Shown here: piece after piece, positions 27,246-36,020 of the stretch
How the letters are laid out: each line of letters begins with the position of its first letter
How positions within the stretch are numbered: the stretch's first letter is position 1
Assembly: GCA_963719485.1 (NCBI GenBank)
Contig: OY970387.1
Span: forward strand, 682,001-746,000
DNA length: 64,000 nt
Source of the DNA: Bog-473 sp963719485
GTDB lineage: Bacteria > Actinomycetota > Acidimicrobiia > Acidimicrobiales > RAAP-2
Reading direction: 5' to 3'
Notes under the pieces: generated by a model
Seen by the model: only the letters and a program-made list of their open reading frames with translations
Told to the model about the DNA's origin: nothing
Database searches by the model: none
Made by a program: the position numbers and the translations under genes

Positions 27246-28066
27246 CTGGAGCCCTGCGACTCGGTGCGGTCGCCTACGACCCGAAGGTGGTGACGATCTG
27301 GGATGGATTCCGTGATTGGCTACGCCAACGAGGCCTGGACTTCGACTACATCCTCTACTCCAATTACGAACGACAGGTGGAGGAGCTCGTGGGTGGGTCC
27401 ATCGACGTGGCATGGAATTCGCCGCTGGCATGGGTCAGGACCCGGCGAGTGGCTCCTTTGGCCACATCGCTGGTCATGCGTGATACCGATCAGGATCTCG
27501 TGTCGGTGATCGTGGTTCGGAGTGATTCGGCGGCTACCCAGTTGGGGCAGCTGGAAGGCGCCATGGTGGGCGTGGGAGCCGTCGACTCGCCCCAGGCCAC
27601 CCTCCTCCCTCTGGCCTTGATCGGCGACACACCGACCAAGGTGCGACGCTTCGACGTCGGTGTCGGCCTCCACGGTGACCATATCGGCGGGGAGCGAGAA
27701 GCGGCCATGGCGCTTCTCGCGGGAGCGGTGAACGCGGCGTGCATGAGCGACACCACCCATCTGATGCTCGCCAGGGAAGGCAGCCTCCCGGCCGGATCCA
27801 CCAGGATCCTCGCTCGCACGCCGCCCTACGATCATTGCAATATGACGGCGATTGCCGAAGGGCCGGAGTCCGTGGATCGTTTCGTGTCGTTGCTTTTGGA
27901 GATGGACTACGGCGATCCGACGGTACGGCCGCTTTTGGACCTCGAAGGTCTTACTCGGTGGCTTCCCGGGCGGACTTCGGGATACGTCCAGCTTGAGGCG
28001 GCCGTCGATCGAATGGGTTTCTACGATCAGCATGGAAAGGTAACGGCCGACGATTACGAACCATGA
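27242..28066 (+). CDS. PhnD/SsuA-like substrate-binding-fold protein, cytoplasmic
   Basis: A 274-residue type 2 periplasmic-binding fold of the phosphonate-binding (PhnD) group: LRLGAVAYDPKVVTIWDGF, ELVGGSIDVAWNSPLAWVRT, VSVIVVRSDS and GGEREAAMALLAGAVNAACM. There is no signal peptide or lipobox and no transporter gene beside it. It is therefore not an ordinary ABC receptor and may be a cytosolic sensor or enzyme subunit. It overlaps the flavoprotein by 4 nt and the next gene by 4 nt. Confidence 0.72.
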   Translation: MTGALRLGAVAYDPKVVTIWDGFRDWLRQRGLDFDYILYSNYERQVEELVGGSIDVAWNSPLAWVRTRRVAPLATSLVMRDTDQDLVSVIVVRSDSAATQLGQLEGAMVGVGAVDSPQATLLPLALIGDTPTKVRRFDVGVGLHGDHIGGEREAAMALLAGAVNAACMSDTTHLMLAREGSLPAGSTRILARTPPYDHCNMTAIAEGPESVDRFVSLLLEMDYGDPTVRPLLDLEGLTRWLPGRTSGYVQLEAAVDRMGFYDQHGKVTADDYEP

Positions 28067-29240
28067 CGTTGCCGACGAAGTCGACCTCGGCTCACTCGGT
28101 CTCGACCGAGGCGGCCATCTCCTGCTCGAGCGGTCGCTGTCCGGACTGGCACCGGGCCAGCGGCTGCAGGTCACCGGAACCCATCCATCACTCGAAGTAC
28201 ACGTTGCAGCGTGGGGGCGTCAGCTGGGACACCACGTCGAGCGTCACCCATGCCTGGCCCTGATCCGTGGCGATGCATCAGAACGACGATGGGCCGATGC
28301 CGAACGAGCAGGAACGAGTTCCGTGGTGTCGAGCCAAGCACCAGCTTCATGGGGCTTGGCCGCCAGGGGGGCACTGGTCGAGAGCGGGGGTCCGCAATTA
28401 CCGGGCGTAAATCTCGACCGACGGGACATGATCTGGACCGACCTGGCTCCCAAGTTGTACGCACAGGCCGCGGCCAACCAATGGGATCCCGCCACCGCCG
28501 TCGACTGGACACCGCCAACGTTGCCACTGGAAATCGAAGCTGCTGTCGTGCAGACGATGACCTACCTCGTAGAGAACGAGCAGGCAGCACTCTTGGTGTC
28601 CGCGCGATTTCTTGGTCGCGTGCATCCGCACTACCGGGAGATCAGCGGCTTCCTCGCCACCCAGGCGGCCGACGAAGCTCGCCACGTGGAAGTGTTCAGC
28701 CGTCGTGCCAGCCTGTGCGGACTCCCGCCAGGGATCTCGGGGGCTGGGGGCCGGGCGTCGCTCCAGACGCTGCTCGACGAGCCGGATTGGACAAATGCCT
28801 CGTTCCTGCTCTCGACGCTCGGTGAAGGTACCTTTCTTTCGCTGTTGTCGTTTCTCGAGACCTACGCGCCCGACCCAGTCACTGCCCGTATCGCCCACCT
28901 GGCCCTGGCCGACGAAGCTCGACATGTCGCCTTCTCCCTCGCCCACCTTGGTGAATACGTCACCGGACGACCCGAGCACCGAGACCAACTTCGAGCTGCC
29001 CTTGAGCGGCGCTACCACGCATTAGCCTCGACGTCCGGGCTGGCACCGGCCGTCCACGACAGCCTCGTGCTGATGGCGGCCGGATCATGGGATCCAAAGG
29101 CAATTCAGAGGGGCTGGGACGCCGTTCAATCTCTCCAAGCCGACATGGAAGAAGGCCGCCGGCGGCGGTTGGTCCGCCTCGGATTTACCGAGGGTCAGGC
29201 TACAGAGTTGGCCCGGCTCCATACCAGGAACTTCATGTAA
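28063..29240 (+). CDS. TusA-like domain plus ferritin-like di-iron protein, probable 1-nt frameshift near start
   Basis: The main frame (28323-29240 if a late GTG is used) encodes a ferritin-like carboxylate-bridged di-iron protein: YLVENEQAALLV, then DEARHVEVF, then LGEGTFLSLL, then DEARHVAFS. These are two E...DExxRH pairs as in R2-like oxidases. The same frame is open upstream to about 28044 and encodes a TusA/SirA-like stretch (SGLAPGQRLQVTGTHPSLEV, WGRQLGHHVERH) without the Cys of true TusA proteins. The only good start, ATG 28063 overlapping the previous stop (ATGA), is one base out of frame. A single missing base at about 28067 would join them. About 390 residues in total. Confidence 0.7.
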
Positions 29241-29252
29241 CCAGCCGTCGAC

Positions 29253-30245
29253 TCATACAAGGAACACCCCAGCCGATCCAGATCGGACCTCCCCAACCGA
29301 CCACCAGCCGGCATCAATCAACCCCTCAGCGGCTGCCGGATCAACTGAGGCAAGCAAGCCCCCTGACGTCTGGGGATCGAGGGCAACCGCCTCGAAGAGA
29401 GGATCTGACGTCACGGTCAGATGGGAACCCAAATATGTCCGGTTCCGGTCATGTCCGCCGGTCTTTACCCCGCTTGCGGCGAGACTCCGAACTGACGGAT
29501 ACAGCGGCAGGGCTGCGCAGTCAAACACGACTTCGACGCCGGAGCGCTCTGCCATCTCCCAACCGTGCCCAGCCAGGCCGAATCCGGTCACGTCGGTAAC
29601 GGCGTGAACATCCTGGTACGGCAGGAGACTTAACCTTTCGGCGGCAGCCCTGTTGAGCCTTCGCATGCCAATTATCGCCGCTTCCGTTGCCGTCTCGTCG
29701 GATCCAGCGAGCGCGATACCGGTGCCGAGAGACTTCGAGAGCACGAGTCGGTCACCGCTGCGAGCCCCTGCTTTGCTCCATACGCGATCGGGGTGCACCA
29801 AGCCCTGGACGGCCAATCCGAAGATCGGTTCCGTCGAGCGGATGGTGTGCCCCCCAGCGATCGAGCCTCCCGCATCTGACACCGTCGCCGCCGCGGCATC
29901 GAAGATCTGCGCAATGACCTCGGTAGGCATGTGCTCAGGGAAGGCAGCGATGTTGAGCGCCAGTATCACCTTGCCGCCCATAGCGAACACGTCGCTGCAG
30001 GCGTTCGCGGCGGCAATGGCGCCGAAATCGGCCGGGTCATCAACAAGGGGCGGAAAGAAATCAGTGGTCGATACGACCGCGACATCGTCGCTGAGTCGGT
30101 ACACCGCAGCGTCGTCGAATGGCGCCAGGCCAAGCAATAACGACGGATCGGTAGTCTGAGCCAGGTCGCGCACGAGTTGACCAAGCGGCGCACCGCCCCA
30201 CTTGGCTGCGCAGCCGCCGCACGTTGTCCATTCGGTCAGTTTCAT
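29253..30245 (-). CDS. selD: selenide, water dikinase SelD
   Basis: Makes selenophosphate from selenide and ATP, the selenium donor for SelA. It is 330 residues long. The catalytic region is EWTTCGGCAAKWGG, with Cys12 and Lys15 spaced as Cys17/Lys20 of E. coli SelD, so this is a Cys rather than Sec form. The metal/ATP-binding PFDDAAVY and STTDFFPPLVDDP, the ANACSDVFAMGG stretch, and GGHTIRSTEP are typical. ATG 30245 overlaps the selB stop (ATGA), and an upstream extension is not needed. It is convergent with the di-iron gene, 12 nt away. Confidence 0.95.
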   Translation of the reverse strand: MKLTEWTTCGGCAAKWGGAPLGQLVRDLAQTTDPSLLLGLAPFDDAAVYRLSDDVAVVSTTDFFPPLVDDPADFGAIAAANACSDVFAMGGKVILALNIAAFPEHMPTEVIAQIFDAAAATVSDAGGSIAGGHTIRSTEPIFGLAVQGLVHPDRVWSKAGARSGDRLVLSKSLGTGIALAGSDETATEAAIIGMRRLNRAAAERLSLLPYQDVHAVTDVTGFGLAGHGWEMAERSGVEVVFDCAALPLYPSVRSLAASGVKTGGHDRNRTYLGSHLTVTSDPLFEAVALDPQTSGGLLASVDPAAAEGLIDAGWWSVGEVRSGSAGVFLV

Positions 30246-31984
30246 GCTCCTCCTGCTAAACGGGGACCCGCGACACGGCAATCGCCTCTGCGGCGGGTGA
30301 TACCGGTCGAATCCAGATACAAAAGCAGCGAGAGCACGTACTTTCGGCTACTGCCAAGAGCATCCCGGGCCTCCGAAACCGCGAACCCGTCCGGGGTTGC
30401 CTCGAGCAACCGACGGAGGATTTCCACGGCCGACTGCACCGACGAAGCGGAAAACCAGATGCCGCCAGCCTCGACCGCCAGGCCAAGTCGTTCGAGCTCC
30501 CTTAGCGCCCCCCGGTCGGTCGTGGGAAGCAGATCCGGTGACAAGCCGCCCATGTCGAGCCTGTCCAGTACCAGGCGAGCTCCGTCGCTCATCCCCTCTT
30601 GCCGAGCGACCGAGCTGTCGACCAGACGGCCACCGCGAACCTCGATGCCGACCAGACCGTCATCGACGATGGCTCGAGCACGTTCGTCGAGGAGGGCTAG
30701 GTCGACACCATCGCCCCCGGCGGCCCGACACTGTTCGATGAGATCAGCCTGGGCGGCCATCAGCACCGACGGGTCCACTGCCCATCGACCCACGGTGGGC
30801 TCGATTTGTTGGCCGGTGATGCGGAAAAGGTGATCGACCGCAACCCACCCTCGCTCGCTGACCACCCGTGAGAGGGACCGGCTTGGCTGAGCGCGACCTG
30901 CCGGGACCACCGGTTCGACGTCCAGGATTTCTCCGCCGCCGACAGTTTCGAAGCGACCGGCCTCCCGCAGCACGTACCGGTCGCCGGGTAGGAGAGGTAT
31001 GCCGGCGGAAGTACTCAATATAATGCGCACAGTTCCAGCCTCTCCCGGACCAAGGTCGGGCGAGGCAATCAGCCGGAGGCGGGCGGGAAACTCTCCGCTC
31101 CCGATGTACACCACGTACGCACCCCGGCGACCAACAGGATGATCCACTGCGGCGAGCACATCGAGGGTGGCGTCGAAGGAAGTGGTGAGGTGCCACTGGT
31201 CTGGACGAACCAGCACCTGACCCCGACGGGCGTCGCTGCGCGCCAGGCCGCTGACATTCACAGCCAACCGCCGACCGGGAGAAGCCTCATCCAGCCTCGA
31301 ACGATGGCTCTGGAGGGATCGGACCCGTCCGTGGTGACCCCCGGGATCGATCAAAACCTCTTGACCCACCGCAATCGACCCACCCGCAAGCGTGCCGGTG
31401 ACGACCGTGCCAAAGCCCTGCACCGTAAACGAGCGGTCGACCCACAATCGTGGACGACCCACGTCTGGTGACGCAGGCACACGGGCGACTAGGCGGTCGA
31501 GGCTTTGGCGAAGTTCCTCGATACCGACCCTGGCCGGCACGTCGACCTCCACCACCTCGGCATCGGCCAGGAAGGTGCCGGCAAGTCGCTCGCGAACTTC
31601 CAACGCCACTAGTTGCGACCGTTCGTCGTCCACCAGTCCCACCTTGGTCAGCGCAACCACTCCGTCGCTGACACCGACTATTTCGAGGATCCGAAGATGC
31701 TCCTCCGATTGCTCCTTCCAACCTTCGGTGGCAGCCACCACGAACAGGCAGGCATCAACGGAACCGACCCCGGCCAACATGTTCTTCACCAGCCGTCCAT
31801 GACCGGGGACATCGACGAACGCAACTTCGCGTCCTGATGGCAGTACGGTTGCCGCGAACCCAAGGTCGATCGTGATTCCCCGAATCTTTTCTTCGGCCCA
31901 CCGGTCGGGGTCTTCGCCGGTGAGAGCCTTGACCAGAGTTGATTTGCCATGGTCGACGTGCCCGGCCGTGGCCACGACCCTCAT
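30242..31984 (-). CDS. selB: selenocysteine-specific elongation factor SelB
   Basis: A 580-residue GTPase that delivers Sec-tRNA to UGA codons carrying a SECIS hairpin. The G1 loop is GHVDHGKST at 8-16, the G3 region FVDVPGHGRLVKNML and the G4 region ALTKVGLVDD. Domains 2-3 follow (TVQGFGTVVTGTLAGGSI), and then the winged-helix C-terminal part that reads the SECIS, ending near SSRKYVLSLLLYLDSTGITR. ATG 31984 overlaps the selA stop; the open frame further upstream lies within selA. Confidence 0.95.
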   Translation of the reverse strand: MRVVATAGHVDHGKSTLVKALTGEDPDRWAEEKIRGITIDLGFAATVLPSGREVAFVDVPGHGRLVKNMLAGVGSVDACLFVVAATEGWKEQSEEHLRILEIVGVSDGVVALTKVGLVDDERSQLVALEVRERLAGTFLADAEVVEVDVPARVGIEELRQSLDRLVARVPASPDVGRPRLWVDRSFTVQGFGTVVTGTLAGGSIAVGQEVLIDPGGHHGRVRSLQSHRSRLDEASPGRRLAVNVSGLARSDARRGQVLVRPDQWHLTTSFDATLDVLAAVDHPVGRRGAYVVYIGSGEFPARLRLIASPDLGPGEAGTVRIILSTSAGIPLLPGDRYVLREAGRFETVGGGEILDVEPVVPAGRAQPSRSLSRVVSERGWVAVDHLFRITGQQIEPTVGRWAVDPSVLMAAQADLIEQCRAAGGDGVDLALLDERARAIVDDGLVGIEVRGGRLVDSSVARQEGMSDGARLVLDRLDMGGLSPDLLPTTDRGALRELERLGLAVEAGGIWFSASSVQSAVEILRRLLEATPDGFAVSEARDALGSSRKYVLSLLLYLDSTGITRRRGDCRVAGPRLAGGA

Positions 31985-33240
31985 GGCGATAGCGCGTGAG
32001 CCAGAATGCAATCCTGGTCTTCGAATACCGTTCGCAGATCGCAGACTGTCCGTCCCGCTTGGTTGCGAGCGATTATTGAGAACGTACGCAGGCGATCGGA
32101 CCAATCACCGTCGACGGCAATACCGATTGATGGGATCGTGACTCCTGGCAATGTCCCGCCTCCCATGACGGACTGGCAATCCACCACGTCGCCCTGATTC
32201 AGCGCGTCTGCTCGGCGTCTGAGTCCGGAGACTGGAGCGAGGGCCATACGCCACAGCTGGACGGTTTGCTCTACGTCGCGCCTTAGGTAGGCAAGCACGA
32301 CGTTCTGCAAAGCTTCGAGCACAAGCCCTCCCGGCCTGAGGGCCCGAGCCAACGGATGTCTGCGGCATTGCTCGACCAGCTCTCGCCTGCCGGCGATCAC
32401 ACCCGCTTGCGGGCCGCCAAGAAGCTTGTCGCAGGAGAATGTGACCAGCGCAGCACCGGCCGCGAGGGCCTGGTGGGCTCCTGGCTCCCCCTCCAGCCAA
32501 GGCGGGGGGCCACCTTTGAGCCAGGGACATCGGTCGTCCAGCAAACCCGACCCAAGATCCACGACGACGGGAGGTCCGAGTCGCGCCAGTTCGGCGACGG
32601 ACGCAGATTCGGTGAAGCCGGTTATCCGGTAGTTGGAGGTGTGGACCTTGAGCGTCAATGCTGTGTCGACGTTGATCGCCTCGGCATAGTCGGCGCAACG
32701 CGTTCGATTCGTCGTGCCAACTTCGACAAGTCGCCCTCCAGACGAGGTCATGACCTCGGGGATCCGAAAGCCGCCTCCGATCTCGACGAGTTCCCCTCTA
32801 CTGACAACCACTTCCCGCGCGGCCGCGAACACAGAGAGTGCCAACAAAAGTGCAGCGGCACCGTTGTTGACCACCAAAGCTGCCTCCGCCCCGCACGTCT
32901 TGGCCAACAGGGCGGCGGCGTGGTCGGAGCGGTCGCCCCGTTTCCCCTCCACCAAGTCATATTCGAGATTCGAATATTCGGCCGATTGGGTCACCGCCAG
33001 GGGCGCCCGGCCCAAATTGGTGTGGAGGAGCACTCCAGTCGCATTGACGACCGGCTGCAACAGTCGACGTTCGTATCGCGTCGCCAACCGGGACATGGCC
33101 TCGGACACCAAAGCTGGGTCAGGTGACAGACCCGCGGTAGCGATCGCCTCTCGAGCCAAATCCACCAAGACGACGTGAGGAAGCCGCGTTCCGACCAGAT
33201 CCCGAACCAAACGGTCCACTGAGGGAGGCCGACCGTTCAC
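31981..33240 (-). CDS. selA: L-seryl-tRNA(Sec) selenium transferase SelA
   Basis: A PLP enzyme that converts Ser-tRNA-Sec to Sec-tRNA-Sec with selenophosphate. It has 419 residues from GTG 33240. The PLP-binding Lys is Lys272 in FSCDKLLGGPQAG; NATGVLLHTNLGRAPL and the Asp of VVVDLGSGLL are conserved. Codons upstream of the GTG run into the tRNA-Sec gene, which rules out a longer start. It heads the selA-selB-selD operon, joined by 4-nt overlaps. Confidence 0.95.
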   Translation of the reverse strand: MNGRPPSVDRLVRDLVGTRLPHVVLVDLAREAIATAGLSPDPALVSEAMSRLATRYERRLLQPVVNATGVLLHTNLGRAPLAVTQSAEYSNLEYDLVEGKRGDRSDHAAALLAKTCGAEAALVVNNGAAALLLALSVFAAAREVVVSRGELVEIGGGFRIPEVMTSSGGRLVEVGTTNRTRCADYAEAINVDTALTLKVHTSNYRITGFTESASVAELARLGPPVVVDLGSGLLDDRCPWLKGGPPPWLEGEPGAHQALAAGAALVTFSCDKLLGGPQAGVIAGRRELVEQCRRHPLARALRPGGLVLEALQNVVLAYLRRDVEQTVQLWRMALAPVSGLRRRADALNQGDVVDCQSVMGGGTLPGVTIPSIGIAVDGDWSDRLRTFSIIARNQAGRTVCDLRTVFEDQDCILAHALSP

Positions 33241-33264
33241 GTCCCCTAGGCTATTGTTCGCTTC

Positions 33265-33360
33265 GGAGGTGTCCGAGCACCTGGTGGGCTCCGCCGCCTT
33301 CAAAGCGGTTGGCTGTGGTCTATCCGCAGCGGCGGGTTCGATTCCCGTCCACCTCCGCCA
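33265..33360 (+). tRNA. selC: tRNA-Sec (anticodon UCA), CCA encoded
   Basis: A 96-nt tRNA with the selenocysteine features. The long acceptor stem starts GGAGGTG and pairs with CACCTCC before G and the encoded CCA. The anticodon stem GCCGC/GCGGT holds loop CTTCAAA, with TCA at 33300-33302. There is a long variable arm (CTGTGG/CCGCAG), and the T arm is GCGGG-TTCGATT-CCCGT. The eighth acceptor pair expected in bacteria is T-C here, a mismatch. It is head-to-head with selA, only 24 nt apart. Confidence 0.96.
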
Positions 33361-33502
33361 CAACCACCACCTTTGCCAACCAGCTCCGGTTTCACGACAG
33401 GATGCGGCCGCGGCCGAGAACGGCTGCGATTGAATCGAGAACGACTTCCACGTCCGATCAGACCTCCCGCAAGTTTCATGTTGCCGTTCTTCCTGCTGCT
33501 CT

Positions 33503-33523
33503 TCTATTAGTCTAGATCATATG
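33503..33523 (+). promoter_or_regulatory. TCTAGA element overlapping the crotonase start
   Basis: CTATTAGTCTAGATCATATG ends in the ATG at 33521. With TATTAG as a -10 the transcript would begin at or a few bases before the ATG, i.e. nearly leaderless, as is common in actinobacteria. There is no ribosome-binding site before this ATG. Confidence 0.45.
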
Positions 33524-34333
33524 GTTGGTTCTTCCCACCCCGACAGCGCTGCCGTCCTGACCGAACGGGTCCAACACGTCTTGGTCGTCACCGTTAATCG
33601 CCCTTCGGCCCACAACGCCGTGAACCTTGCCGTCAGCGTTGGTCTCGGGGCTGCTCTCGAGATGGCCGAAAACGACACAGACATCCGGGCCGTGATCCTC
33701 ACTGGCGCTGGCGAGCGGGCCTTCTGTGCCGGCGCTGACCTTAAAGCCCTGGCCAGGGGGGAGACCCTCGGTCCAGACGACGAAGTACGAGCTGCATGGG
33801 GGTTCGCCGGCTACGTTTCCCACCACATCTCTAAGCCGACCATCGCGGCGGTGAACGGCCTCGCCTTCGGCGGCGGCACCGAGATCGCCCTGGCGTCAGA
33901 CCTCATCATGGCCGCCGACACTGCCTCCTTCGCGTTGCCTGAGGTCAAGCGTGGGATCTTCGCTGCCGCCGGAGGGGTTTTCCGCCTCCCCCGGCAACTC
34001 CCGAAGAAGATCGCTATGGAGATGATTCTCACGGGGGCGCCGATCAGCGCAACCCGGGCCTTTGAGCTCGGGTTAGTGAACCGCGTCGTCCCGGCAGGAG
34101 ACCTTATGAACGCAGCCCTCGAGTTCGCGGGAGCCATCTGCGCCAACGCACCCCTCGCCGTGCAAGCAAGCAAGCGGATGGCCAACGGAATCTTCGACGG
34201 CATCGTCTTCTCCGAAACTTCCTCTTGGGATCACTGCCGAGCCGAGGGCGTAGGGCTCATGCGCAGTGCCGACGCACAGGAGGGTCCCCGGGCGTTTGCC
34301 GAAAACCGCGCGCCTGTCTGGCAGGCGCGATGA
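33521..34333 (+). CDS. enoyl-CoA hydratase/isomerase family protein
   Basis: A 270-residue crotonase: FCAGADLKAL and LAFGGGTEIALASD (oxyanion hole), then LPEVKRGIFAAAGGVFRLPR with the conserved Glu. It is close to the gene at 7756-8538 (shared VFRLPRxLP and TGAPxxA). It starts a three-gene unit with a thiolase-like and a DUF35 gene, each overlapping by 4 nt. Hydration followed by retro-aldol cleavage is the expected sequence. Confidence 0.92.
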   Translation: MVGSSHPDSAAVLTERVQHVLVVTVNRPSAHNAVNLAVSVGLGAALEMAENDTDIRAVILTGAGERAFCAGADLKALARGETLGPDDEVRAAWGFAGYVSHHISKPTIAAVNGLAFGGGTEIALASDLIMAADTASFALPEVKRGIFAAAGGVFRLPRQLPKKIAMEMILTGAPISATRAFELGLVNRVVPAGDLMNAALEFAGAICANAPLAVQASKRMANGIFDGIVFSETSSWDHCRAEGVGLMRSADAQEGPRAFAENRAPVWQAR

Positions 34334-35562
34334 GCCCGGTCGACACCTCAGCCGCACCACGTCGTCAGCCTGCAGGCCGACGTCCAGTCATCGCCGGCCT
34401 CGGGATTACGGAGGTCGGCAAGTTCTACGAGCGGACTGCCGCTCAGTTCGCCAGCCAAGCCGTACGCCTCGCTGCTGCCGACGCGGGCCTTGGGTTAGAC
34501 GACATCGACGGGCTGCTCGTGTCCTCCGGGGTTACCAACGGAGTTCACCTCGCCCTCCAGCGGGACCTCGCTCTCAGCGACCTCCGCCTCCTGAGCGAAA
34601 TGCAGGCATACGGCTCTACTGCGGCCAGCATGGTCCAGATGGCGGCCATGGCCGTCCAGTCCGGCATGGCCACCACCGTCGCCTGTGTCTTCGGTGACGA
34701 CCCCCTCAAGCCAGATCAAGCCAGCGGGGCCGCCTACGGAAGGCCGCGCTCCCCCGCCGGATGGCAAGGGCTCTTGGGCGCCAGTGGCTTCCTCGGCACC
34801 AACCCCATGTACGCACTGGCGGCCCGACGACATATGGACCGCTACGGCACCACCAGCGAACAACTTGGCCATATCGCCGTCGCCCAACGGGCCTGGGCGG
34901 CACACAACCCGCTGGCCCAGATGCGCGAACCGATCACCTTGGCTGATCACCAAGCGTCACGGTGGATTGCCGAACCGTTCCGCCTCCTCGACTGCTGCCT
35001 CGTCTCCAACGGCGGCGTCGCCGTGATCGTCACGACCGCCGAGCGGGCCAGACACTTGGCCAAGCCCCCCGTTCCGGTCCTGGGCTGGGCTCAGTGCCAC
35101 CCCGGCCACTCCCTACGCCGCGACGAGAACTTCGGACTCGTTAGCGGTGCCGCTGTCGCCGGACCTGCCGCGCTGGCCATGGCGGGTGTGAGCTTGGATG
35201 AGGTCGACGTCGTCGAGCTCTACGATTGCTACACCTTCACCGTCCTCATCACGCTCGAGGACTACGGATTCTGCGCCAAGGGCGACGGCGGCCCTTTTGT
35301 ATCCAGTGGCGTGCTGGGCCCCGGCGCCAAGCTCAAGCTCAACACTGGGGGCGGGCAACTCTCCTCCTATTACCTCTGGGGCATGACTCCCCTCTCCGAG
35401 GCCATCATCCAGGCGCGTGGTGACGGTGGTGGCCGCCAGGTCGACCGACACGACGTTGTCCTCGTGTCCGGCAACGGTGGTGTCCTTGACCACCACACCA
35501 CCCTCGTACTAGGCGGAGAAAGGCTGATGACCCACGACTACCGTCAAGGAGGCGACCGATGA
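34330..35562 (+). CDS. thiolase-like (Ltp2-type) protein, probable acyl-CoA aldolase subunit
   Basis: A 410-residue thiolase-superfamily protein. The position of the thiolase nucleophile, three residues before GSTA, is Gln92 (LLSEMQAYGSTAAS), so it cannot act as a normal thiolase. Other landmarks are RDENFGLVSGAAVAGP, ELYDCYTFTVLITLEDYGF and NTGGGQLSSYYLWG. ATG 34330 overlaps the crotonase stop. Like Ltp2-ChsH2 it should work with the following DUF35 protein as an aldolase. Confidence 0.88.
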   Translation: MSPVDTSAAPRRQPAGRRPVIAGLGITEVGKFYERTAAQFASQAVRLAAADAGLGLDDIDGLLVSSGVTNGVHLALQRDLALSDLRLLSEMQAYGSTAASMVQMAAMAVQSGMATTVACVFGDDPLKPDQASGAAYGRPRSPAGWQGLLGASGFLGTNPMYALAARRHMDRYGTTSEQLGHIAVAQRAWAAHNPLAQMREPITLADHQASRWIAEPFRLLDCCLVSNGGVAVIVTTAERARHLAKPPVPVLGWAQCHPGHSLRRDENFGLVSGAAVAGPAALAMAGVSLDEVDVVELYDCYTFTVLITLEDYGFCAKGDGGPFVSSGVLGPGAKLKLNTGGGQLSSYYLWGMTPLSEAIIQARGDGGGRQVDRHDVVLVSGNGGVLDHHTTLVLGGERLMTHDYRQGGDR

Positions 35563-35966
35563 CGGTGGGATCTGTCGACCGAGACAGAGCCACCGCACTG
35601 TTCTTCGATGGCACTGCCACCGGAAGGCTCCTCCTTCGGCGTTGCCCTGACGGCCATTTCAGCGAAGCATCGGTTGAGGGGTGCACTTCCTGTGGTCGAA
35701 CCGACCTCAAGTGGGTGCCCGCCTGCGGCGATGCCACCATCGTCAGTTGGTCCATGGTTCACCACCGCAAACTGCCCAACCGTGACCCAGGGCCGGTGAC
35801 CATTCTCGTCGTCGCCGAACTGGCCGAAGGTCCATGGTGGTGGTCTCAGATTATTGACGTACCCGACCAGACCCAGTTGACCATCGGCATGCCGTTGAAC
35901 CTGACTTTCGTTCAGCCCGACGATCACAGCGAGGCGGTACCAGTGTTCCGCCTCACCCCAACGTAG
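35559..35966 (+). CDS. DUF35 zinc-ribbon/OB-fold protein, thiolase partner
   Basis: A 135-residue DUF35 protein with a zinc-ribbon (RRCPDGHFSEA and EGCTSCGRT) and an OB-fold containing VSWSMVHHRKLPNRDPGPV. One ribbon ligand appears to be His instead of Cys (CPDGH). The start overlaps the thiolase-like stop (ATGA). It lies tail-to-tail with the amidohydrolase, 54 nt away. Confidence 0.85.
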   Translation: MTVGSVDRDRATALFFDGTATGRLLLRRCPDGHFSEASVEGCTSCGRTDLKWVPACGDATIVSWSMVHHRKLPNRDPGPVTILVVAELAEGPWWWSQIIDVPDQTQLTIGMPLNLTFVQPDDHSEAVPVFRLTPT

Positions 35967-36020
35967 ACAAGCCGCGCCCCGCGACCCAACGAACTCACAT
36001 CATTTTGGCACTAGAGGCGC

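Noticed and set aside
29253..30245. SelD as a selenoprotein
   Set aside because: The active-site codon is Cys12 (CGGCAAK) and there is no in-frame UGA.
33241..33363. A longer SelA starting at 33363
   Set aside because: It would translate through the antisense of tRNA-Sec; GTG 33240 gives the family length.
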